In this document: piece after piece, positions 34,813-41,676 of the stretch
Layout: every line of letters starts with the position of its first letter
Numbering within the stretch: the stretch's first letter is position 1
Assembly (NCBI GenBank): GCA_947166905.1
Contig: CAMVFZ010000005.1
Span: forward strand, 62,001 to 126,000
Reading direction: 5' to 3'
Source: an uncultured Prevotellaceae bacterium
GTDB lineage: Bacteria; Bacteroidota; Bacteroidia; Bacteroidales; UBA932
DNA length: 64,000 nucleotides
Notes under the pieces: model-generated
Databases searched by the model: none
Seen by the model: only the letters and a program-made list of their open reading frames with translations
What the model was told of the DNA's origin: nothing
Translations under genes and position numbers: made by a program

Positions 34813-35298
34813 TTAACGTCTTTTTTTAGTTACTTTCCTGGACAGGCTTTCCGGCACTGAAGAAGGATCAACGGTCATTGCAGATCCCGACGCGCGGTCC
34901 ATCCAGCTTTGCAGGATAATGGCGGCGCTAATCTTGTCTACCGACGCCTTATCCCTGCGTGCCGATGCCTTCATTCCCCCATCGATCATGGCCCTGTGTG
35001 CCAGAACCGATGTAAACCTTTCGTCTTCCAACTCTACCGGAATTCCCGGAAAGTGCTTTGCAAGCAAAGGAAGAAAGGCGTCCACATCTGCGGCGGCCTC
35101 TGACGGATTACCGTCCATATTGCGCGGATAACCAACTACGAACCGTATTATTCGTTCTCCAGCGGCGTAATTTTTGATATATTCTATTATCTTTGCAGAT
35201 GGTACAGTATCAAGGGCGGAGGCAAAGATACCAAGCGGGTCGCTGACCGCAAGGCCGGTGCGCTTTCTGCCATAGTCTATACCGATAATCCTGTCCAT
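34813..35298 (-). CDS. ruvX: Putative Holliday junction resolvase (YqgF/RuvX)
   Basis: The 161-residue RNase H-fold protein starts MDRIIGIDYGRKRTGLAVSD, the family hallmark with the first catalytic Asp, and has DERFTS and DKASVDKISAAIILQSWMD with further acidic residues. Family members act in pre-16S rRNA 5' processing and perhaps on DNA junctions. The -7 box (35304-35311) ends six bases before the ATG, so the mRNA may have almost no leader. Confidence 0.9.
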   Translation of the reverse strand: MDRIIGIDYGRKRTGLAVSDPLGIFASALDTVPSAKIIEYIKNYAAGERIIRFVVGYPRNMDGNPSEAAADVDAFLPLLAKHFPGIPVELEDERFTSVLAHRAMIDGGMKASARRDKASVDKISAAIILQSWMDRASGSAMTVDPSSVPESLSRKVTKKRR

Positions 35299-35303
35299 CG
35301 TGA

Positions 35304-35311
35304 CAAAGATA
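35304..35311 (-). promoter_or_regulatory. -7 box (TATCTTTG) for ruvX
   Basis: A perfect box ends only five bases before the ruvX start codon at 35298. If transcription begins about seven bases downstream, as usual, the message would start at or near the ATG. Confidence 0.6.
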
Positions 35312-35326
35312 CGAAAAAGTTAACGT

Positions 35327-36172
35327 ATGTCAAAGGAAAATAGAGAACACAGGTCCAGAAGACTAAGGATATCCATAGTGGACGACAACACCCACAAACA
35401 GATATGGGTACTGCGCGGAAAGCGGTCCAGAATCATTTTTTCCGCAGTGTCGGCCTTGATTGTCCTACTCCTGACAGTGTACATAATAATTGCCGTCACA
35501 CCCATCAAGACTTTCTTCCCCGGCTACCCTGACGCTCACCAGAGAAGGGCCGCAGCAGCCAATGCCATGACCATCGATTCACTGGAAACGGTTATAGCCA
35601 GGTGGGAGTTTTATTCAGAGAACCTGATGCGGGTTCTGGACGGCTCAGAAACGATATCCATCGATTCTCTTCTGCGTAGAAAGAACGTGGATGACGCCGC
35701 CGTAACAGGCAAAGATTACAGCCAGAGCGATTCCCTGCTCCGCGCAGCCGCAGAGGAAGCGGAAAAGTTTGGCCTTCACTCAGAAAACAGGAAGCTGCCT
35801 ATCGAGGGCATGCACTTCTTCCCGCCGGTTAAAGGCGTCATTACCCAGGGCTTCGACAAATACACACACCCTTATGCCGAGGTCAGTGCCCCTTCGGGCT
35901 CTATTGTGATGGCCGTGGCCGATGGTTCCGTGATGACGGCATCCTGGAGCGACCAGGACAAGTACACCATCATCATCCAGCATGAAAACGATCTGGTTTC
36001 CATAATCAAGGGCGTTGGCAAATCCACGATTACAGCTGGATCAAAAGTCAAGGCCGGAGCGCCCGTAGGCTTGATCCAGGACCCTCTGGGAACCACGGAG
36101 GCACAGATTATAAGGGTGGAGCTTTGGTATAAAGGAGAGGCCGTCAATCCGGCGGAATACATTAAGTTTTAA
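35327..36172 (+). CDS. Membrane-anchored LytM-like protein with degenerate M23 active site
   Basis: The 281-residue protein has a charged N-terminus, one membrane segment (about 36-60, IIFSAVSALIVLLLTVYIIIA), a linker and a C-terminal LytM/M23 fold (about 165-281). The zinc motifs are altered: where active enzymes have HxxxD the sequence is HPYAEVSAP, and the HxH is replaced by IRVELW. It therefore should not cut peptidoglycan, but could activate an amidase as EnvC or NlpD do. Its stop overlaps the dxr start by one base. Confidence 0.75.
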   Translation: MSKENREHRSRRLRISIVDDNTHKQIWVLRGKRSRIIFSAVSALIVLLLTVYIIIAVTPIKTFFPGYPDAHQRRAAAANAMTIDSLETVIARWEFYSENLMRVLDGSETISIDSLLRRKNVDDAAVTGKDYSQSDSLLRAAAEEAEKFGLHSENRKLPIEGMHFFPPVKGVITQGFDKYTHPYAEVSAPSGSIVMAVADGSVMTASWSDQDKYTIIIQHENDLVSIIKGVGKSTITAGSKVKAGAPVGLIQDPLGTTEAQIIRVELWYKGEAVNPAEYIKF

Positions 36173-37326
36173 TGGTGAACAAGAGAAGAATAGCTATTCT
36201 TGGGGCTACCGGCAGCATCGGCCAGCAAGCCCTTGACGTTGTTGCCCGCAACAGGGAAATGTTTGAGGTAGAGTTGCTTACGGCAAACGAGAACGTAGAG
36301 CAGCTGGCAAAGGATGCCATCGCCTTCGATGCCAATGCCGCCGTAATCTGCAATCCGGCCAAGTATCCCCAGCTTGCCGCCGCACTTGAAGGTACGGATG
36401 TCAAGGCCTTCGCCGGTATAGATTCAGTAGTACAGCTTGTAGCAGGTGACAACATAGACATAGTTCTTACCGCAATGGTGGGCTTCAGCGGAATGCGCCC
36501 CACTACAGCTGCAATCAAGGCAGGCAAAACCATAGCTCTGGCCAACAAGGAAACTCTTGTGGCAGGCGGCGCCTTCATAATGGACCTTGCCAAAAAGTAC
36601 GATGTAAACATACTTCCGGTAGACTCTGAGCATTCTGCTATCTTCCAGTGCCTGATGGGATCTGTCGGCAACAAAATCAGCAAGATACACCTTACCGGCT
36701 CCGGCGGTCCCTTCCGCACCTGGGCCCGCGAAGACATAGCCAAAGCGACTGCCGCACAGGCGCTTAAACACCCCAACTGGACTATGGGAGCCAAGATTAC
36801 CATCGACTCCTCTACCCTGATGAACAAGGGCTTTGAGATGATAGAGGCCAGCTGGTTGTTCAATATGGAACCCAAGGACATAGAGGTTGTCATCCACCCT
36901 GAATCCGTTATCCATTCAATGATAGAGTATGCCGATGGTGCCGTGCTGGCGCAGATGGCAAGCCCGGATATGAGGCAGCCCATTCAATTTGCGCTTTGCT
37001 TCCCGGAGCGCCCGGAGCTCAATTCCAAGAAACTGAATTTCAGCCAGTTGGGCAAGATGACCTTCGAGTCCCCGGACCTGGAGAAGTTCCCCTGTCTGGC
37101 CCTGGCATACGAGGCTGCACGCCGCGGAGGCAACGTTGCCTGCGCGATGAACGCCGCCAACGAAGTGGCTGTAGCCGCCTTCCTGGCCGGAAAGATAGGC
37201 TTTTACGATATCCCGGCCCTTATTGAGAAAGCAATGGAGACTGTGCCGTTTGTCAAGGCGCCCGTGCTTGAAGACCTTCTGGCTACGCACGAGCAGATAA
37301 TGGCTCAAACCAAGGAGAGAATTTAA
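36172..37326 (+). CDS. dxr: 1-deoxy-D-xylulose 5-phosphate reductoisomerase
   Basis: The 384-residue enzyme makes 2-C-methylerythritol 4-phosphate for isoprenoids, using NADPH. The dinucleotide fold AILGATGSIGQQALDV opens the protein. VDSEHSAIFQCL carries the metal-binding acids, LTGSGGPFRTW and the HPNWTMGAKITIDSSTLMNKG loop complete the active site, and EVVIHPESVIHSMIEY follows. The order with rseP immediately downstream (ATG directly after the stop) is a common bacterial arrangement. Confidence 0.95.
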   Translation: MVNKRRIAILGATGSIGQQALDVVARNREMFEVELLTANENVEQLAKDAIAFDANAAVICNPAKYPQLAAALEGTDVKAFAGIDSVVQLVAGDNIDIVLTAMVGFSGMRPTTAAIKAGKTIALANKETLVAGGAFIMDLAKKYDVNILPVDSEHSAIFQCLMGSVGNKISKIHLTGSGGPFRTWAREDIAKATAAQALKHPNWTMGAKITIDSSTLMNKGFEMIEASWLFNMEPKDIEVVIHPESVIHSMIEYADGAVLAQMASPDMRQPIQFALCFPERPELNSKKLNFSQLGKMTFESPDLEKFPCLALAYEAARRGGNVACAMNAANEVAVAAFLAGKIGFYDIPALIEKAMETVPFVKAPVLEDLLATHEQIMAQTKERI

Positions 37327-38667
37327 ATGAGTGCTGCTTTACTTAAAATACTGCAACTGATTGTTGCGCTTTCCGTTCTGATTCTGGTTCACGAGGCAGG
37401 ACACTTTACCTTTTCCAAGTTGTTCAAGACAAGGGTAGACAAGTTCTTCCTTTTCTTTGACATCGGCGGAAAGGCCCTGCTTAGTACGAAACATGGCTGG
37501 TTCGCCAAATTGTTCCCCAGGTTCAAGGACAGTGAGACGGAATACGGTATCGGCTGGCTGCCACTGGGTGGCTACTGCAAAGTTTGCGGCATGGTGGACG
37601 AGTCCCTGGACATGGAAGCCCTTAAAGCAGAGCCCCAGCCTTGGGAGTTCCGTACCAAGAAAGCCTGGCAGCGTATGCTGATAATGGCCGGCGGAGTGCT
37701 GTACAACTTCATTTTTGCCATACTGCTATACATTGCAGCACTTCAGATTTGGGGCACCAGCTATTACAACAATCAGGAGAACCGAATCTTTGCCAGCGAA
37801 TTAGCTCAGGAAATGGGATTCCAGACTGGAGACCGTATTCTTGCCCTTGACGACTACGTTCCTACCGATTTCTTTGCGCTGCAGGCAGACATCGCACGCA
37901 GGGACGTCAAGGTTGTCACCGTAGAACGCGGTTCTGATACGCTTCAGCTGTACATAGACCGCAGTTACATACCGCAAATCATCTCCACTCCCGGGATGTT
38001 TGACATAGCAGTCCCCTACGTGATAGATACCATCCCGCCAAAATCTCCCAACTATGGTCTTGGCTACCGTAAGGGAGACCGGATTATCGCCGTCGACAGT
38101 GTAAAAATAGACTTCCTGCAGGACGCCAGAGGCCTTTTTGCAAACAAGCCGAACGCAGAGATGACGGCAACCCTGGTGCGTGACGGAGATACGCTCACCC
38201 TTCCCATCCGTACCGACAGTACGTCGATGGCTTTCATTTATGCCCACATCCCCGGGCTTTGCACCAGGGAGTATGGCTTCTTCGAGGCCATTCCGGCGGG
38301 CGTAGAGTTGACATTCAGCACCATCGGCAGTTATCTTAGGGACCTGAAGATGGTTATGAGCCCTTCTACAGGGGCCTACAAGTCCGTGGGCAGTTTCCTT
38401 ACCATCGCCGATGCCATGCCGACAAGCTGGAACTGGCAGATTTTCGTAAGGCTGCTCGGATTGCTGTCCATAATGCTTGGAGTAATGAACCTGCTGCCGA
38501 TACCGGCCCTGGACGGCGGTCACATAGTGTTCCTTATTTACGAGATGATTACCGGACGCAAGCCCAGCGACAAATTCATGCAGGTGGCACAAATGATAGG
38601 CATGGTTCTTATCCTGTTGCTGATGCTGTTTGCCTGCGGTAACGATATTGGAAGATTGTTCAGATAA
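37327..38667 (+). CDS. rseP: RseP site-2 intramembrane metalloprotease
   Basis: The 446-residue membrane protein has HEAGH at residues 22-26 in the first helix and the second active-site motif NLLPIPALDGGH near residue 390. PDZ-like domains lie between (about 120-300). RseP cleaves anti-sigma factors and signal-peptide remnants in the inner membrane. The gene abuts dxr with no gap, so the two are probably one transcript. All expected residues are present. Confidence 0.93.
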   Translation: MSAALLKILQLIVALSVLILVHEAGHFTFSKLFKTRVDKFFLFFDIGGKALLSTKHGWFAKLFPRFKDSETEYGIGWLPLGGYCKVCGMVDESLDMEALKAEPQPWEFRTKKAWQRMLIMAGGVLYNFIFAILLYIAALQIWGTSYYNNQENRIFASELAQEMGFQTGDRILALDDYVPTDFFALQADIARRDVKVVTVERGSDTLQLYIDRSYIPQIISTPGMFDIAVPYVIDTIPPKSPNYGLGYRKGDRIIAVDSVKIDFLQDARGLFANKPNAEMTATLVRDGDTLTLPIRTDSTSMAFIYAHIPGLCTREYGFFEAIPAGVELTFSTIGSYLRDLKMVMSPSTGAYKSVGSFLTIADAMPTSWNWQIFVRLLGLLSIMLGVMNLLPIPALDGGHIVFLIYEMITGRKPSDKFMQVAQMIGMVLILLLMLFACGNDIGRLFR

Positions 38668-38677
38668 TTTCATGACT

Positions 38678-39679
38678 ATGAAAACTATATTCTCAAAACT
38701 TTTTCTGGTTGCGATTGCCATGATGGCAGTTGTTTCCTGCAAGAATTCCAAGGCCCTGATGCCCAACATCAGCGGCAAGGCCGGAGAAGTTATCGTGGTA
38801 ATTGACCGCGAGAACTGGGAGGGCAACCTTGGCAATGCATTAAGGGATGTACTTGCCGATGACTGCCCTTATCTTGTACCCCGCGAGCCCCTGTTTACTC
38901 TTGCAAACGTAAGCGTTTCAGGCTTCGGAGACCTCTTCAAGATTCATAGGAACATTATTATCTTCAATATCAACCCTCAGAACCAGAAAGAGCAGATCCA
39001 GTATATTAACGACGCCTGGGCAAAACCCCAATGCGTCATTAGGCTGGATGCCTATGACAGCGAGTCTGCGCTTAACTTGTTCAAAGAGAATTCTGCCCGC
39101 ATCATAAGCACAATAGAGCAGGCAGAAAGGGATAGGAACATAGCCAATGCAATAAGATACGAGAACGCTTCCGTTAGCGCTGTAGTTAAGGAAATCATGG
39201 GTGGTACGCCCCACTTCCCCGACGGCTACCGTATTCGCAAGAATACTGGCGACTTCATCTGGATTGCCTACGATTCAGCATCAATCCTCCAGGATATCCT
39301 GGTTTACAAATATCCCGCAGTTGGCAACGAGCAGGACTTCACCCTTGAGAACCTGATTGCCAACCGCAATGCTGTTCTCAAAGACAATGTTCCCAGCAGC
39401 GCAGAGGGAAGTTTCATGACTACCGACGAGTCTTACCTTAAGCCTACCGTAGAATATATCAAATTCCGCGGACGCCAGTTTGCGCAGGTTCGTGGCTGGT
39501 GGGATGTTCATGGCGGATGGATGGGAGGCCCCTTCGTAATGCACGCCTTCTACAGCCAGGACGCAAAGGAAATCATTGTGCTTGACGCATTTGTGCATGC
39601 TCCGGGACACGACAAGAGACAGCTGCTGCGACAGGTAGAATCAATCATCTACTCCTTCGAGTGGGATAAAACGGAATAA
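38678..39679 (+). CDS. DUF4837 lipoprotein
   Basis: The 333-residue product begins MKTIFSKLFLVAIAMMAVVSCKNS, a lipoprotein signal. It continues with NISGKAGEVIVVIDRENWEGNLGNALRDVL, the hallmark of the Bacteroidota-specific DUF4837 family. The function is unknown. The frame is open to 38630, inside rseP, but the lipoprotein start at 38678 is clearly better. It follows rseP closely, so a link to envelope stress or proteolysis is possible. Confidence 0.8.
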   Translation: MKTIFSKLFLVAIAMMAVVSCKNSKALMPNISGKAGEVIVVIDRENWEGNLGNALRDVLADDCPYLVPREPLFTLANVSVSGFGDLFKIHRNIIIFNINPQNQKEQIQYINDAWAKPQCVIRLDAYDSESALNLFKENSARIISTIEQAERDRNIANAIRYENASVSAVVKEIMGGTPHFPDGYRIRKNTGDFIWIAYDSASILQDILVYKYPAVGNEQDFTLENLIANRNAVLKDNVPSSAEGSFMTTDESYLKPTVEYIKFRGRQFAQVRGWWDVHGGWMGGPFVMHAFYSQDAKEIIVLDAFVHAPGHDKRQLLRQVESIIYSFEWDKTE

Positions 39680-39718
39680 AGTTCTTCAAAAAATTTTTGC
39701 AGAATAGATAATTTTATC

Positions 39719-39726
39719 TACCTTTG
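39719..39726 (+). promoter_or_regulatory. Promoter of the tRNA-Glu / rpsT unit
   Basis: TACCTTTG (39719-39726) with TTG at 39697-39699, a 19-base gap, fits the consensus. A short hairpin with a T-run (39738-39757) lies between this promoter and the tRNA. Confidence 0.7.
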
Positions 39727-39737
39727 CAATCCCTAAG

Positions 39738-39757
39738 AAACGCCCTAAGCGTTTTTT
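39738..39757 (+). promoter_or_regulatory. Leader hairpin with T-run before tRNA-Glu
   Basis: AAACGC (39738-39743) pairs with GCGTTT (39749-39754), with loop CCTAA, followed by more T. It resembles a weak intrinsic terminator in the leader and might attenuate the tRNA-Glu/rpsT transcript. Confidence 0.4.
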
Positions 39758-39766
39758 GAGGCGGAC

Positions 39767-39838
39767 GGTGGGTTCGTATAACGGTTAGTACTCGGGATTT
39801 TCATTCCCGCAATAGGAGTTCGATTCTCCTACCCACTA
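39767..39838 (+). tRNA. tRNA-Glu (TTC)
   Basis: The cloverleaf has acceptor GGTGGGT/ACCCACT (one G-T pair), anticodon stem CGGGA/TCCCG with loop TTTTCAT and anticodon TTC, and T arm GAGTTCGATTCTC. No CCA is encoded. The S20 gene starts 22 bases after its 3' end. Confidence 0.93.
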
Positions 39839-39860
39839 CTAAATATAAAAAATAAAAACT

Positions 39861-40115
39861 ATGGCAAATAACGCATCTGCAGAGAAGTGCATTCGCCAGA
39901 GCGAAAGGCACAGATTGCATAATAAGTATTATGCAAAAACAACCAGGAACGCCATCAGGGCTATCCGCAACACCACAGACAAGAAGGCAGCAGAAGAGAA
40001 TGCACCTAAGGTCTACTCTATGATTGACAAGCTCGCTAAGATTGGTGTTATTCACAAGAATAAGGCTGCAAACCTTAAGAGTGGTATCGCAGTTTACATC
40101 AACAAGCTCGCATAA
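39861..40115 (+). CDS. rpsT: 30S ribosomal protein S20
   Basis: The 84-residue basic protein matches bS20 over its full length, with the Arg/Lys/Ala-rich helices ([34 protein letters not shown]) and the ending [20 protein letters not shown]. It binds 16S rRNA during small-subunit assembly. No promoter lies between the tRNA-Glu and the ATG, so it is probably made from a tRNA-mRNA transcript, with the mRNA 5' end formed by tRNA 3' processing. A strong terminator follows. Confidence 0.95.
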   Translation: MANNASAEKCIRQSERHRLHNKYYAKTTRNAIRAIRNTTDKKAAEENAPKVYSMIDKLAKIGVIHKNKAANLKSGIAVYINKLA

Positions 40116-40130
40116 AGCTTAGACGATAAG

Positions 40131-40159
40131 AGAACTGCTTCCCGGGCAGTTCTTTTTTT
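40131..40159 (+). terminator. Terminator of rpsT
   Basis: AGAACTGC (40131-40138) pairs with GCAGTTCT (40146-40153) and is followed by a run of T. It is a clear intrinsic terminator eight bases before tRNA-Pro. Confidence 0.88.
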
Positions 40160-40166
40160 ACGGGAT

Positions 40167-40239
40167 CGGGATGTAGCGCAGTTGGTAGCGTACTACGTTC
40201 GGGACGTAGGGGTCGTCCGTTCGAGTCGGATCATCCCGA
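40167..40239 (+). tRNA. tRNA-Pro (CGG)
   Basis: The cloverleaf has acceptor CGGGATG/CATCCCG, anticodon stem CTACG/CGTAG with loop TTCGGGA and anticodon CGG, and T arm CCGTTCGAGTCGG. No CCA is encoded. It lies directly after the rpsT terminator, so its own promoter or read-through must supply it; no good box is visible. Confidence 0.93.
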
Positions 40240-40242
40240 CAC

Positions 40243-40281
40243 AAAAAAAAGTTCACACGAAACTGTGTGAACTTTTTTTTT
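40243..40281. terminator. Bidirectional terminator after tRNA-Pro and the porin operon
   Basis: GTTCACAC (40251-40258) pairs with GTGTGAAC (40265-40272), with A-run on one side and T-run on the other, so it works in both directions for tRNA-Pro (+) and the porin gene (-). Confidence 0.88.
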
Positions 40282-40293
40282 GGTCGGGATATT

Positions 40294-40360
40294 ATTCCAA
40301 TACTGGGGGCATGCCCCCAGACCCCGTGCTTCGCACTGCACCTGACGGTGCATGCTGGAA
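40294..40360. repeat. Cluster of three nested hairpins
   Basis: An 18-base perfect palindrome CTGGGGGCATGCCCCCAG (40303-40320), a GTGC/GCAC hairpin (40326-40336) and TGCACC/GGTGCA (40337-40352) lie side by side. An outer TTCCA/TGGAA pair can close them. It sits in the 3' untranslated part of the porin transcript, beyond what termination needs. It may be a REP-like element or a structured RNA. Confidence 0.5.
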
Positions 40361-40395
40361 CTTTTGGCAAGCTAATGTCATTTAACAAAACCTCC

Positions 40396-41673
40396 TTAGA
40401 AGGTGAATTTTGCCATAGTGAGGATGCGGTGGTTGAGGACCCAGTGGAGGTCGTCCTGAACCAGACCCTTGGAATCCATGTTCTTACCGAACTGTACACC
40501 GGTGAGGTTGTACTCAATAGCAAGAGTAAGTTTACCAAGGTTGTAAGCCAGGGTAGGAGTAGCACGGAACATCTGACGGATGTTCTTCTCTCCGCTGTTG
40601 TTGAACCAGTAATGGTCACCGTCAATCAGATCCTCAGAGGTACCGAGAAGCCTCTTGTAACCAACCATACCCATAACCTGCCACTTCTTACCGTACTGTA
40701 CGGAAACGAAGGAAGCGGTGCTGCGCATAGGAGTGTACTCCCATGAACCATCGTTGTTAATCTTGCTTACACCGTATCCAGTGAGGAGATTCATGTGCTC
40801 GCCAGCCTGTGCGAAGATGCTCTTAGCACGAACCTGGAAGCCATTCTTTCCGGTATACTGCAGGAATACGAAGGGAGAAACGGCAATAAGGCGATCGCTG
40901 AGAGGGCCCATCTCGTCTTTCCAACGAGGCTTGATAGTAAAGAGGTTGGCACCAAGCTTTGCAGTGAAAGAAGAAGTAGGCTTAAGGGTAACGCCAGCGT
41001 AAACCTCCGGGATAAGGCCGTACTTCATGAAATCAGCAGACTTGGTAACAGCAAGGTTTGTGCTGCTGGTAGGGCCTACGGGAAGATACTGCATTCCGTA
41101 AATAACACCACCGGTAAGGGTAACCTTCTTGCCAAAGCTGTAGTTAGCCATAACCTGGGGAGACCTGTTGAACGGATTGAAAGGCGCACCAGTCTCAAGG
41201 TTTACGATATGAGGCATATCGGCTGCCATAGGATGCCATGTCTGGCCGATGGTAAGAAGGAAGCTGTTTTCAGCATTCTTGCCAAGCTTGTCCCAGGCAA
41301 GGCCGATGTAGGCCTGACGGAGGCGAAGGATAGCGGTAGAACCGCTCTTGGTATAGAAGTCAGCCTCTACCTTACCGCTAAGCTTCATGCTACCGTACTG
41401 GTAACCACTTACATCAAGACCAAGACGGGTTGTAAGTGAAAGCAGACGGAAGGAAGGATTCTCGTTATTGTCTGTACCATTGGCAAGTTTAGACTCGTCC
41501 TTGGGCATATAGAAATAGAGATCTTCCGTACCTGCCTTTACCTCACGGGAATCGAAGATAGCGTAATTTCTGATGAAACCGTAAAGCTTGAACTTTGCAG
41601 GGGTTTCATTCTGCGCCGGCAGCACTGTTGAAAGTGCTGCCAGAGCAAAAATACTAAGTATGAATTTTCTCAT
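40396..41673 (-). CDS. Outer-membrane porin (DcaP-like)
   Basis: The 425-residue protein has a signal peptide (to about residue 20, LPAQ) and alternating hydrophobic beta strands through to a terminal Phe (RILTMAKFTF), as expected of a barrel. The N-terminal FKLYGFIRNYAIFDSRE resembles DcaP-type porins. It starts three bases after the carboxylate transporter fusion gene ends, so the two probably serve uptake of the same small acid through outer and inner membranes. The substrate is not known. Confidence 0.75.
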   Translation of the reverse strand: MRKFILSIFALAALSTVLPAQNETPAKFKLYGFIRNYAIFDSREVKAGTEDLYFYMPKDESKLANGTDNNENPSFRLLSLTTRLGLDVSGYQYGSMKLSGKVEADFYTKSGSTAILRLRQAYIGLAWDKLGKNAENSFLLTIGQTWHPMAADMPHIVNLETGAPFNPFNRSPQVMANYSFGKKVTLTGGVIYGMQYLPVGPTSSTNLAVTKSADFMKYGLIPEVYAGVTLKPTSSFTAKLGANLFTIKPRWKDEMGPLSDRLIAVSPFVFLQYTGKNGFQVRAKSIFAQAGEHMNLLTGYGVSKINNDGSWEYTPMRSTASFVSVQYGKKWQVMGMVGYKRLLGTSEDLIDGDHYWFNNSGEKNIRQMFRATPTLAYNLGKLTLAIEYNLTGVQFGKNMDSKGLVQDDLHWVLNHRILTMAKFTF

Positions 41674-41676
41674 ATA

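Noticed and set aside
33955..34860. 301-codon + strand frame across def and the phosphohexomutase
   Set aside because: Antisense to two certain genes.
36162..36983. 273-codon - strand frame opposite dxr
   Set aside because: Shadow of dxr with low-complexity Ser/Ala/Ile content.
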